From Burkholderia sp. (GTDB taxonomy: Bacteria; Pseudomonadota; Gammaproteobacteria; Burkholderiales; Burkholderiaceae), in NCBI GenBank assembly GCA_031253835.1, contig JAIRVP010000028.1, positions 1 through 64,000 on the forward strand: DNA of 64,000 nucleotides, given 5' to 3'. A program made the translations under genes and the position numbers. The notes under the pieces were generated by a model, which was given only the letters and a program-made list of their open reading frames with translations, was not told the DNA's origin and searched no databases. Below, one piece after another: positions 19,261 to 27,119 of the stretch. Positions within the stretch are counted from its first letter, which is position 1, and every line of letters begins with the position of its first letter.

Positions 19261-19310
19261 GTTTACATCTTTTGTAAACCACGTTTACTTCTTTAACTAC
19301 TTTTAGACGG
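19261..19310. other. AT-rich stretch with inverted repeat, candidate unwinding element
   Basis: The most AT-rich part of the origin. It contains GTTTACA (19261-19267) and TGTAAAC (19273-19279), a 7-bp inverted repeat with a 5-nt loop, then a further GTTTAC and TTTAACTACTTTTAG. It lies between the first forward iteron and the main array. A role in strand opening is inferred from composition and position only. Confidence 0.5.
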
Positions 19311-19439
19311 CTCACAGCCTTATGCCACAAGGGTTTGAGCGGTGTTCGGTACCCATTTATGGGAGCACAGGTGGAAGGGTCTGGGGTTTCAGGTCTGTGG
19401 ATTTGGGGAATGGGGTACCGCGTTGTGGGGAATCGGGGT

Positions 19440-19448
19440 TGTGGATAT
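19440..19448 (-). other. DnaA-box-like sequence inside the iteron array
   Basis: Read on the minus strand this is ATATCCACA, one mismatch from the DnaA box TTATCCACA. A weaker one (AAATCCACA) is at 19396-19404, and TTATCCGGA occurs at 20156-20164 just before repA. The first two overlap degenerate iterons, so DnaA and RepA could compete or cooperate there. Confidence 0.5.
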
Positions 19449-20171
19449 GGGGCGAGCGTACCCGGTTATGGGAAAGCAGTCATAAATCGCATCGGGTAGT
19501 CGTCTATGGGAACACATGAAGGTAGCCCTTTATGGGGAAGATTTCTTGATCCTGGAATGCCTTGGGGCACAGCGATTTTCTTCGGGTAGCCTTTTATGGG
19601 GAATCGCCAAGGTTGCTGTTTATGGGAAGAAGTCCGGGCCGACCGGCTGCCTTTCGCCACGGCGCGCCGGAAACCTTTCCCATGAACTGGATCATTGCCG
19701 CAGACAGGTTACCTGCTATGGGGGAAAGGGAGGGTTGCCATTTATGGGGGCGATTTTTGCCGTCAGGATCGAAAACGACGCAATCGATGAAACCGACAGG
19801 TACCCCTCTATGGGAAACGATGAAGGTAGCAAGTTATGGGAGAAAAATGCGGCTGTGCTGCAGGGCACCACGAATCCGGTCGACGATCTCGATTCCGCCC
19901 GTTTGTCTCCCATGGATGGTTACCTTCCTGGGGGCAAATCCCGTGCCGGGTTTCGGTGTCCGGACATCAAAGGTAGCGGCTTTTGGGAAGCATTTTTTTC
20001 CAAAGGTAGATGGATATGGGGTTCTTCGCAAGTCGCATAATCGCCAATTTTCCTTTCATATCTGATAGTTATACGCGATAGTGAAAGTGATGCTGGAGCA
20101 AGGACGTTGCTCCGAGACGAGAAAAGGTATAAAGTCCGCTACCAACAAGGTCACCTTATCCGGACATCACG

Positions 20172-21488
20172 ATGCCGCGCAAGCCCGCAAGCAAAGGCTC
20201 AGACAAACAGGTTTCACTGTTTCAGACACCCGAGCCTCCCGACTTGCTGCGCAAGGCGGTCCAGGCGATTCATATCGCGCCCAAGTCGGGAAAGATCGGG
20301 CTGCAGCAGCGCAAGATGTTCAGCTCGCTGATCAAGAACGCACTTCGGCAGGAGGCGTTCGAGCCCGGCCGGACCAGCTTCTCGATCTCGATCGCGTCGC
20401 TTTCGCACGAGAGCGGGCTGAACAGCAACAACACGAAGTACGTGAAGGACACGGTCAACTCGCTGATCAGTACCGTCGTCAACTGGGACTACCTGGCCGC
20501 GGACCGTTCGACGGTCTGGAAGGCGTCGGGCCTGCTCGCCGGCGCGGAGCTCGAGCAATCGGTACTGAAGTACAGCTTCTCCGACCAGATTCGCAGCGAA
20601 CTGCTGAACCCCGAGATCTATGCGCTGATCGATATGCGGATCGCTCGCGAGTTCCGGCGGTCGCACTCGCTCGCGCTGTGGGAAAACACGGTGCGCTACG
20701 AAGGCATCGGCATCACCGCGAAGATCCCGCTGCCCAAATTCCGTGACCTCATTCTCGGCCAGGACAAGGCGTCGCAGTCGTACAAGGAATACAAGCTGTT
20801 CAAGAGCAAGGTCCTGGTGCCGTGCATTCAGGAGGTGAACGAAGTATCGGATCACACGCTCGAGCTGATCGAACACAAGTCCGGCCGCAGCGTGGAAGCC
20901 GTGCAGTTCAAGGTGACGCGCAAGCAGAGCGCCGATACGGTGGAAGACGGCGACGTCAAGAACGAAGCGCTGGTCGAGGAAGTCGCCAAGTTCGGCATTC
21001 CGCGTTCGGAAGCGCGCCGGCTGATCACGCAATACGGCGTGCAGCGCATCAAGGCGGCGATCGCCTATACGCTCAATCGGACAACGAAGAAGAATGCGGC
21101 GCCGGTCGACAACGTGGCCGCGTATTTCCGCAAGGCACTGACGCACGGCTATACGCTGGCCGACGGGCAGGGAACCGAGGCGGCCGCACCGGCGAAGGAA
21201 TCCGCACAGAGCAAGCAGGAGCAGATTCGCGACAAGTATCTGGCGGCGAAGGTCGAGGAAGCCGGCGCGTATTTCCGCGAGCTGGAGATCGACGACCAGA
21301 CCAAGCTGCTCGAACGCTACAACGAGACGGTGGTCGGCTCGAAGGACCTGACGCTGTCGCCGAAGAAGAAGGCGAGCAAGCTCGCGCAGACCAGCTTCTT
21401 CCGATGGTTGGCACTGGACACCTGGGGCGAGCCGACCTCGGACGACCTGCTGGAATTCCTGCTCAAAAGCAGTCTCGCAGGCAACTGA
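20172..21488 (+). CDS. repA: Replication initiator RepA (Rep_3 superfamily)
   Basis: A 438-residue replicon initiator of the Rep_3 (winged-helix, iteron-binding) superfamily, as found on secondary chromosomes and megaplasmids of Burkholderiales. The conserved part spans about residues 35-240: LQQRKMFSSLIKNALR, SFSISIASLSHESGLNS, and EIYALIDMRIAREFRRSHSLALWENTVRYEG with PKFRDLILG. The charged C-terminal half (about 290-435) is less conserved. It should bind the iterons just upstream, open the origin and recruit the replisome; such proteins commonly also repress their own gene. Start ATG 20172, weak ribosome binding site. It converges with parB across a long hairpin. Confidence 0.94.
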   Translation: MPRKPASKGSDKQVSLFQTPEPPDLLRKAVQAIHIAPKSGKIGLQQRKMFSSLIKNALRQEAFEPGRTSFSISIASLSHESGLNSNNTKYVKDTVNSLISTVVNWDYLAADRSTVWKASGLLAGAELEQSVLKYSFSDQIRSELLNPEIYALIDMRIAREFRRSHSLALWENTVRYEGIGITAKIPLPKFRDLILGQDKASQSYKEYKLFKSKVLVPCIQEVNEVSDHTLELIEHKSGRSVEAVQFKVTRKQSADTVEDGDVKNEALVEEVAKFGIPRSEARRLITQYGVQRIKAAIAYTLNRTTKKNAAPVDNVAAYFRKALTHGYTLADGQGTEAAAPAKESAQSKQEQIRDKYLAAKVEEAGAYFRELEIDDQTKLLERYNETVVGSKDLTLSPKKKASKLAQTSFFRWLALDTWGEPTSDDLLEFLLKSSLAGN

Positions 21489-21492
21489 TCAA

Positions 21493-21569
21493 GGCCTCGC
21501 AGCCGAGGGTGCGTCGCGCGCCGGACTTTGTCGTCGTCCGGCTTCGCGATGCAACGCGGATGCGAGGCC
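21493..21569. terminator. Long imperfect hairpin between convergent repA and parB
   Basis: An extended inverted repeat of about 77 nt starts 5 nt after the repA stop and ends 17 nt before the parB stop. Outer arms GGCCTCGCA (21493-21501) and TGCGAGGCC (21561-21569) are perfect. Inner arms GCCGGAC (21520-21526) and GTCCGGC (21536-21542) are perfect, with further imperfect GCGTCGCG/CGCGATGC pairing between. It would work on both transcripts. Confidence 0.7.
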
Positions 21570-21585
21570 TGTTGCTTTGGGTGCG

Positions 21586-22617
21586 TTACTTTTGCGCGGC
21601 CGTCGCCAGCTCCGCGACGTAAGCATCGATGACGGTCTTGAGCTGGTCGGCAAGCGCTTCCTGATGGGACGCGTCGACGCCCTTGAGCTGCAGATCCAGA
21701 CGGCCATCCGGGTAGGTCTTCAACTGGCCGATCGCGCGCGATTCGAGCGCGAAGTCGTGACGCACGCTGTAACGCGTGCGGCCCGTCTTCTTGTTGCCGT
21801 CGCTCTGCGCCCGCAGGAAATTCTCGAGATCGCGGACCGATTTTTTCCGGTCGATCACGGCTGTCAGCAGCCGGTCGGCCGTCGGCTCGCCCAGGCGTTC
21901 GAAGATCAGCTTCAGGAAGTACGCCGCCTGCAGGCCGACCACGTCGTTCGCGCTGGCCATCCGCTCCAGCAGCGTGTTGGGCAGTGCGTTGAGCGACAGC
22001 GTCTTGCTGATCGATGCCTTGTCTTTGCCGATCTTTTCCGCCAGCGTGTTCTGGTCGGAAAAGACCTTCTCGTCGAGGAGGCGCTTCCACGCAACCGCAT
22101 CGTCGAAGATCGTCTGGCGTTCGTGGTCGTGGTTCGCGCGATACGCGATCGTGTAGAGCTGCTCGGGCGTGTGATCCGTGCGGAACGTGGCGTTGATGGT
22201 CTCGTCGCCGTTGATGCTGGTCGCGCGCAGCCGGCGTTGCCCGTCGATCACGACGAGCTTGCCGGGAAACTCCGGGAGCCGCGTGACCTTGATCGGCTCG
22301 ATCTGCCCTTCCCGTTTCAACGTCAGCGCGAGCTCGTGCAGGCTCGACTCCGAGTAAAACACGCGCGGGTTGAACGGGTTCGGAATGCAGTCCTTGACCA
22401 GCACTTTCTGCGGCGCGCCAAGATCCGCCGCATCGGCGGGCGTGGCTGCGGCAGGAGCGCCGGCAGGCGCCGCCTCGACGGCAACATTCGCAGCGGCCGC
22501 CGGTTCGGGCAGCCGCGTTTCGAGCGCCGCATTTTCCTGCGCGAGTCCGCGCAACAGGCCGGCCGCGAGGTGCAGGTTGCCGGTCGGTTTCTTGTCTTTC
22601 GAAGTGTCCTTAGCCAT
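21586..22617 (-). CDS. parB: Chromosome/plasmid partition protein ParB
   Basis: A 343-residue ParB. The N-terminal about 65 residues carry a basic start and an Ala/Pro linker. The ParB/Spo0J nuclease-like domain follows: NPFNPRVFYSESSLHELALTLKREGQIEPI and the CTP-binding box IDGQRRLRA (residues 124-132; main-chromosome ParBs usually have GERR). Next is the HTH region that reads parS (NTLAEKIGKDKASISKTLSL), then a C-terminal dimerisation part. It would spread from the parS sites at 23401-24709 and act with ParA to segregate this replicon. The gene overlaps the parA 3' end by 8 nt, so the two form an operon. GQRR in place of GERR fits the plasmid-derived group of secondary-chromosome ParBs. Confidence 0.96.
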   Translation of the reverse strand: MAKDTSKDKKPTGNLHLAAGLLRGLAQENAALETRLPEPAAAANVAVEAAPAGAPAAATPADAADLGAPQKVLVKDCIPNPFNPRVFYSESSLHELALTLKREGQIEPIKVTRLPEFPGKLVVIDGQRRLRATSINGDETINATFRTDHTPEQLYTIAYRANHDHERQTIFDDAVAWKRLLDEKVFSDQNTLAEKIGKDKASISKTLSLNALPNTLLERMASANDVVGLQAAYFLKLIFERLGEPTADRLLTAVIDRKKSVRDLENFLRAQSDGNKKTGRTRYSVRHDFALESRAIGQLKTYPDGRLDLQLKGVDASHQEALADQLKTVIDAYVAELATAAQK

Positions 22618-23305
22618 GGGCGGCTCCGGTAGCGCGCGTCGACGCGATGTATTGGGCCATTTCCGTGACCAGCTTTTCGATTTCCGCGCGGGCTTCTTTC
22701 AGGCCCTTCAGGTATCGGTTGTGATGGTGGATCGTGGTGCCGAGCGCGAACGTCTGCCGGTAGACCTCGCGTTGCGCGATCTGGCTGTCGAGCAAATGCT
22801 CCCCTATTTCTTCAGCCCTTAGAATTTTTAAAATTTCTTCACGCATTTTAGTTTTTCCATTGACACTATTCAGCATCAATGCAGAAGAAAGATTAGGGTT
22901 TCGAACGGAGCGCATCGACTCGATCATGCGGATCATCGCGACGGTGCTGTACAGGTCGGCTGGCGATGGCGACAACGGCACCAGGCAAAAGTCGGCGACT
23001 TCAAGAACGGATGCGATGCGCGGATCTTCGAGGTTGCCGGGACAGTCAACGACGATTACGTCGAAGTTTGCGTCCTGCTTTTTGATCTCGCCGCCGATGC
23101 CGCGGCCGGCGGGCGCCAGCGAAAGGACCGTCATCGGCAGCGTGTTCTCGCCGCTCGTTACCCAGCGGACAGAAGTGCCTTGAGGGTCGGCATCGATCAG
23201 GGCGACCTTGTTGCCGCCGGCCTCGAACGCAGCCGCGATGTTGACGGAGATGGTCGTCTTCCCGGTCCCACCTTTTTGATTACTGACGGCGATCTTGAAA
23301 GCCAT
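22610..23305 (-). CDS. parA: Partition ATPase ParA (deviant Walker A, small ParA without N-terminal HTH)
   Basis: A 231-residue ParA/MinD-family ATPase. The deviant Walker A KGGTGKTT is at residues 11-18 with signature Lys 11, followed by ALIDADPQGTSVRW and the Walker B-like VIVVDCPG. It is the short kind with no N-terminal DNA-binding domain. Start ATG 23305 is fixed by a strong GGAGG six nt upstream; a longer in-frame start at 23377 is unlikely. It is first in the parAB operon. A good sigma-70-like promoter (23331-23359) precedes it and the nearest parS is about 95 bp upstream, so ParB can reach the promoter, allowing autoregulation. Confidence 0.95.
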   Translation of the reverse strand: MAFKIAVSNQKGGTGKTTISVNIAAAFEAGGNKVALIDADPQGTSVRWVTSGENTLPMTVLSLAPAGRGIGGEIKKQDANFDVIVVDCPGNLEDPRIASVLEVADFCLVPLSPSPADLYSTVAMIRMIESMRSVRNPNLSSALMLNSVNGKTKMREEILKILRAEEIGEHLLDSQIAQREVYRQTFALGTTIHHHNRYLKGLKEARAEIEKLVTEMAQYIASTRATGAAHG

Positions 23306-23330
23306 TAAATTCCTCCAAGGAGTTTTGCGT

Positions 23331-23359
23331 AATATATGCAGTTGTTGGTGAAATGTCCA
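23331..23359 (-). promoter_or_regulatory. parAB promoter (TGGACA-N17-TATATT)
   Basis: On the minus strand TGGACA (23354-23359) and TATATT (23331-23336) are separated by exactly 17 bp, placing transcription start about 18 bp before the GGAGG of parA. It is one of the cleanest sigma-70-like promoters in the window. Confidence 0.65.
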
Positions 23360-23400
23360 GAAAAGCGTTCGATGCAATGCATATCTTGAAGATCAATGTG

Positions 23401-23416
23401 GTTGTCACGTGACAAG
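23401..23416. other. parS: parS site 1 (15/16 match)
   Basis: GTTGTCACGTGACAAG, a match to the 16-bp palindrome GTTGTCACGTGACAAC except for the last base. It is the copy nearest to the parA promoter, about 40 bp upstream of its -35, so it is suited to both centromere and autoregulation roles. Confidence 0.9.
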
Positions 23417-23640
23417 TGGGCCAAATGGCCTACTTGGTACCAGCGAAAAATTAACGAGTAAAAATAAAATTTCCGATCGCATTGCTGACGCATTCACTGG
23501 AGTCTGGAAGAAATCCACTTGTTTTAATGTCGATGACGAAGGCGAAGCATGGAAGCTGACCGTCACGATATTTGTCCATTTCTCGCTCAGCGCACTGCGA
23601 TTCCGAGTGATTGGAAGCGCGAACGTCGACGAGGTTTCTA

Positions 23641-23656
23641 GTTGTCACGTGACAAG
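23641..23656. other. parS: parS site 2 (15/16 match)
   Basis: The same 16-mer with the same terminal C-to-G change as site 1, located 240 bp further from parA. Confidence 0.88.
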
Positions 23657-23794
23657 TCGCTGAAAATCAATCCGTGATGTCGCTTTCCATCGCTAGGTGG
23701 TTTTTGATCTGGCTGTCGTACCGGCTTCGGCAACGCCGCTTCTACGTTCGATTTATGGTTCTGAGTCTTGTGCGGATACTTGCCGACGAGGAGA

Positions 23795-23810
23795 GTTGTC
23801 ACGTGACAAA
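23795..23810. other. parS: parS site 3 (15/16 match)
   Basis: GTTGTCACGTGACAAA; only the last base differs from the palindrome. It lies 154 bp from site 2. Confidence 0.88.
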
Positions 23811-23951
23811 CGACCCGTGGCGTGGGACAGGGTTGGCTTCGTAGCATCTGCCGAAGATGGTGAGATCGAACAGCATTCAGAACGTAGACGTGGTCTATTA
23901 AGGAGAAGCTTCGCAGGTGGTGGCTTGCCGCTAACCGCGGTTTGCTGGTGA

Positions 23952-23967
23952 GTTGTCACGTGACAAC
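23952..23967. other. parS: parS site 4 (perfect palindrome)
   Basis: A perfect 16-bp palindrome, GTTGTCACGTGACAAC, 157 bp from site 3. Confidence 0.93.
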
Positions 23968-24693
23968 TGAAACGCCGGACGTGGCCGCTTGATCGGTTAA
24001 TTGATAACAGGCACCCAGTTGTCGCCGTGGGCACGCGCCCGAAGAGGGCGCGTCGACACGTGTCCTATCGTTTTGGATTCGCGGTTACCATCGGCTACCT
24101 GCCCACGCACGCATTTGTCCTCGCATGAGCTCCGCAGTCACTTGGATCGATGCCCTGTCCAAGCGCGTTGCGGATGTCATTGATATGGCCCCATTTATAA
24201 GAGGCCTGCGCCATGGTTTGACCTCGTCCAACAGTCAGCAGGGGAGGGGTGTGGCTTCGTCGGGCGCCGGCGCTGCCCAACATATCCCGGCGTCGATCTG
24301 CGGCCGTGGCGCACGGGAGCGGGCTGAATCAGTGGGAATTCACACGTGAAAGTACCTGCGACAACGCAGCAAACCCTATCGTGAAACATTTTCGAGAAAT
24401 GGGGCATTCTCGGAAATCCTTGTGTGGCAATGGCTTGCGCCACATTCTTCATGTTGTTTCACGCGAAATGGGCGAGATTGCTGGTGGAAATAGGGGCGCA
24501 TGATATTTCCGCCCGCCGTTGCCGCCGACACGCTCACGAGATACGCGATTTGTATTTTTAGATACGTATTTCGTAGTTAATGAAACGTTCTTTCGTGATC
24601 CAAGCCTGAGGAAGGCAGATTTGCAGCTGGTCGGACCCATCATGGGACCGTATCGACGTCCAGATTCGCCGCGTAGGCTGATATCCAACACGA

Positions 24694-24709
24694 GTTGTCA
24701 CGTGACAAC
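24694..24709. other. parS: parS site 5 (perfect palindrome)
   Basis: A second perfect copy, 742 bp beyond site 4 and about 50 bp downstream of the AraC-gene stop. It sets the outer limit of the visible centromere region on this side. Confidence 0.93.
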
Positions 24710-24762
24710 GCATCGCGTCAGCTGCACGATCCGTTGAAATGTCGCGTCTCAGGAGAAATCGA

Positions 24763-25779
24763 TCAATAACTTGCCGCGATCGACAGAACGACATCCGTCC
24801 CGCCGCGCAGGCTGTCGATATCTCGCCGCGGCGAATTGCCGAACAACCGGCTGTATTCCCGATTGAACTGGGTCGGACTCGCATACCCGACCCTGAACGA
24901 CGCCGACGCAGCGTCGAGTCGCTCGGACAGCATCAGCCGGCGTGCCTCGTTGAGTCGAATCCATTTCTGGTACTGCAGCGGACTCATGCCCGTGAGCTGG
25001 CGGAAGTGGTGATGGAAGGTCGAACTGCTCATCTGGACTTGCGCCGCGAGATCGTCGACCCGCAACGACTCATCATAGTGGGCCCGCAGCCACTGGATCG
25101 CGCGCGACACGCGGTTACCTTGGCTACCGGCGGACGCAATCTGACGCAGGCGAGCGCCCTGGTCGCTCGTCAGCAGCCGATAGTAGATTTCCCGCTCGAC
25201 GTACGGTGCGAGAACGGGAATGGCGTTCGGATCTTCCAGCAACGCCAGCAACCGGTTCAGTGCGTCGTACAGCGGTTCGGTCATGTCGCCGACGACGAGG
25301 CCGCGCCCCACGGGGGCATCGTCGTGATCCGGTGCGACCTGCATCATCAGGTCCGCCAGGACGTGAAAATCGAGCCTGAGCCCGATCCCGAGAAACGGCT
25401 TCTCGTGGTTGGCCTCGATGACTTGCGTCGAGCCGGGCAAATCGAGCGACGTGATCAGAAAACGGTTGGCGTCGTAGATATAAGCGTCGCCGCTCTGAAT
25501 GACTCGTTTTGTACCCTGAACGACGAGAGCGAAGCTCGGCTCGACCATGCACTCCATCGGCTGCGTCGGCGCTTCCCTGCGATGGAAGCTCAGGTTCGGA
25601 ATGGACGTGGTGACGTGGTCGGCGCCTTCGGTCCATCTTGCGACGCGCGCTGCGAGCGATTGGCGCAGATCGCACATGCGGTTGCGGTCGGTCGGCCGTT
25701 GGTCTGCCTGGTCGAGTGCAGCGATGGAGACGTCGTCGTCTCGTTGACCGGGGGGATATCGGACAGGTGCCGGATGCAT
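24763..25779 (-). CDS. AraC-family transcriptional regulator
   Basis: A 338-residue AraC regulator with an AraC_N-type N-terminal domain (SFALVVQGTKRVIQSGDAYI) and a C-terminal double HTH including MSSSTFHHHFRQLTGMSPLQ and RVGYASPTQFNREYSRLFG. It is the same subgroup as the gene at 6336-7316. ATG 25779 has AGAGAAG nearby; a later Met (25677) lacks any ribosome binding site but would give a more usual length. It lies 132 bp from the MBL hydrolase on the same strand, and its 3' end comes within about 55 bp of the outermost parS. The target is unknown. Confidence 0.9.
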   Translation of the reverse strand: MHPAPVRYPPGQRDDDVSIAALDQADQRPTDRNRMCDLRQSLAARVARWTEGADHVTTSIPNLSFHRREAPTQPMECMVEPSFALVVQGTKRVIQSGDAYIYDANRFLITSLDLPGSTQVIEANHEKPFLGIGLRLDFHVLADLMMQVAPDHDDAPVGRGLVVGDMTEPLYDALNRLLALLEDPNAIPVLAPYVEREIYYRLLTSDQGARLRQIASAGSQGNRVSRAIQWLRAHYDESLRVDDLAAQVQMSSSTFHHHFRQLTGMSPLQYQKWIRLNEARRLMLSERLDAASASFRVGYASPTQFNREYSRLFGNSPRRDIDSLRGGTDVVLSIAASY

Positions 25780-25911
25780 GACTTCTCTATTCAGGTAAGC
25801 GGGTGGTCAGGCGTGCCGTCGGTGTGCGGGCGCCCCGGCAATGCATGCGCCTTCCGTCGGGAATCGCGGCACGGCTGCGCTCCCGGACGGAAGGCGCAAC
25901 GACCGGTGGAC

Positions 25912-27036
25912 CTACTTCGTCGCTTGCGACGCGCAAAGCTGCCAGCGGCGCGATTTCGTTGCTGGCGCCGGTGCGCGCTCGTCGACCATGCGCCACCACC
26001 GCTCGCCGCGGTGCGGCGTGTCGAGATCGAGGCGCTCACCGATCCTGGGTGTCGACAGCTCGATGCCGCGCACGAGAGCCAGCGCCGTGACACGCTCGAA
26101 CGGTTCCTGCCAGCGATGCATGGCAAGATCGAACGTGCCGTTATGGATCGGGACCAGCCAGCGTCCGCGCAAATCGATGTGCGCCTGCACGGTTTCTTCC
26201 GGCTGCATGTGCACATACGGCCATTGCGGATCATAGGCGCCTGTTTCGATCAGCGTCACGTCGAACGGCCCGAGGCGCTCGCCGATCGTCCGGAACCCGT
26301 CGAAGTAGCCGGTGTCGCCGCTGAAGAACACGCGCAGGTCGTCGTCGACGATGACCCACGACGCCCACAGCGTGCTGTTGCCGTCGAACAGGCTGCGCCC
26401 GGAAAAGTGCTGCGCGGGGGTCGCGGTCAGCGTCAGGCCGGCCACGTCGACACTCTGCCACCAGTCAAGCTGACGGACCTTCGTGGCGTCGATGCCCCAT
26501 TCGATCAGGCGGTCGCCGACACCCAGCGTGGTCACGAATACATCGGTGGTTGCGGCAAGCGCCAGCACCGTATCGCGGTCGAGGTGATCGTAGTGATCGT
26601 GCGACAGGATCACGCCGCGCAGCGGCGGGAGATCTTCAAGCGCGATCGGCGGGGCGTGGAAGCGCTTGGGGCCGATGCGCCGGAACGGCGACGCACGCTC
26701 GGCGAAGACGGGATCGGTCAGCCAGAATTCGCCGCGCAGCTTGAGCAGCAGTGTCGAATGACCCAGCCGGTACAGGCTGCGATCGGGGGCTGCGTCGAGC
26801 GCCGCGCGAGTCAGCGAATCGACGGGCAACGCACCGGTCGGCACGGTATTGCGCGGCTTGTTGACCAGCATGTTCCACGCGATCCCGAGCGTCTTGCCGA
26901 AGCCTTCGACAGGCCGTGGCGCGACATTGGCGAAGCGTTCGCCGTTGTGCTGCGGCGAACCGCCGGACAGCGCGCGGCCGCGCCGGGCGGCGGCAAAACC
27001 CAGAATGCGGTGAATCAAAACGAGAGGCGATGCCAT
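25912..27036 (-). CDS. MBL-fold metal-dependent hydrolase (NAPE-PLD/UlaG-like)
   Basis: A 374-residue metallo-beta-lactamase-fold protein. The metal-binding HxHxDH motif is SHDHYDHLD at residues 145-153. More ligands fit in TPAQHFSGR, FSGDTGYFDGF (Asp) and PIHNGTFD (His). LGHSTLLLKLRGEFWLTDPVF is typical of the NAPE-PLD/RomA-like branch. The N-terminus has a weak hydrophobic stretch, so membrane attachment is possible. The substrate may be a phosphodiester or lactone; this cannot be settled from sequence. It is divergent from a TetR gene across 83 bp holding two copies of an 18-bp motif, so substrate-responsive derepression is likely. Confidence 0.92.
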   Translation of the reverse strand: MASPLVLIHRILGFAAARRGRALSGGSPQHNGERFANVAPRPVEGFGKTLGIAWNMLVNKPRNTVPTGALPVDSLTRAALDAAPDRSLYRLGHSTLLLKLRGEFWLTDPVFAERASPFRRIGPKRFHAPPIALEDLPPLRGVILSHDHYDHLDRDTVLALAATTDVFVTTLGVGDRLIEWGIDATKVRQLDWWQSVDVAGLTLTATPAQHFSGRSLFDGNSTLWASWVIVDDDLRVFFSGDTGYFDGFRTIGERLGPFDVTLIETGAYDPQWPYVHMQPEETVQAHIDLRGRWLVPIHNGTFDLAMHRWQEPFERVTALALVRGIELSTPRIGERLDLDTPHRGERWWRMVDERAPAPATKSRRWQLCASQATK

Positions 27037-27057
27037 GTCGGTTCGTCCGGAGGATAA

Positions 27058-27109
27058 AGTAAACTAAACAGTGTAGTTTATTTTTTGGATAAGTAAACTG
27101 TCCGGTGTA
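27058..27109. promoter_or_regulatory. Twin operator for the TetR regulator (AGTAAACT-N5-GTGTA, two copies)
   Basis: AGTAAACT-N5-GTGTA occurs at 27058-27075 and again at 27092-27109, 34 bp apart, in the 83 bp between the divergent hydrolase and TetR genes. The first copy overlaps an inverted repeat TAAACT (27060-27065)/AGTTTA (27075-27080). The DNA is AT-rich, so the sites overlap the likely promoters of both genes. The second copy ends 10 bp before the TetR start. Confidence 0.65.
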
Positions 27110-27119
27110 AAATTTTCGT

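Larger units (their letters stand above)
19005..20021. repeat. Iteron array of the replication origin (19 copies of a 17-mer)
   Basis: Nineteen 17-bp copies of a GGTANC-N5-TATGGG(G/A) consensus. Sixteen are on the plus strand, starting at 19217, 19348, 19392, 19414, 19436, 19457, 19495, 19521, 19585, 19611, 19707, 19733, 19799, 19825, 19972 and 20005. Three are on the minus strand, at 19005-19021, 19057-19073 and 19908-19924. The copies at 19392, 19414 and 19436 are degenerate. Four pairs (19495/19521, 19585/19611, 19707/19733, 19799/19825) are spaced exactly 26 bp with 9-nt linkers; the 19392-19457 group is spaced 21-22 bp. The array ends 150 bp before repA. Rep_3 initiators bind such iterons, so this is the expected RepA-binding origin and also a copy-control element. 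Confidence 0.9.
23417..24693. other. Partition region spacer, no gene seen
   Basis: Sequence between the first and last parS sites. Only short frames with poor codon bias are present. It contains a 7-bp GC inverted repeat CGCGCCC/GGGCGCG (24034-24052) and, at 24454-24467, GTTTCACGCGAAAT, a degenerate relative of the main-chromosome parS GTTTCACGTGAAAC. GC content is lower than in coding neighbours. No RNA gene recognised. Confidence 0.55.

Noticed and set aside
19025..20065. Open frames across the iteron array (for example 19516-20040)
   Set aside because: Their apparent peptides repeat YGE/YGK/MG-type motifs created by the iterons themselves; codon bias and ribosome binding sites are absent.
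23409..23663. Short frame between parS sites 1 and 2 as a gene
   Set aside because: AT-rich codons unlike the neighbours, no ribosome binding site, and it reads through a parS site.
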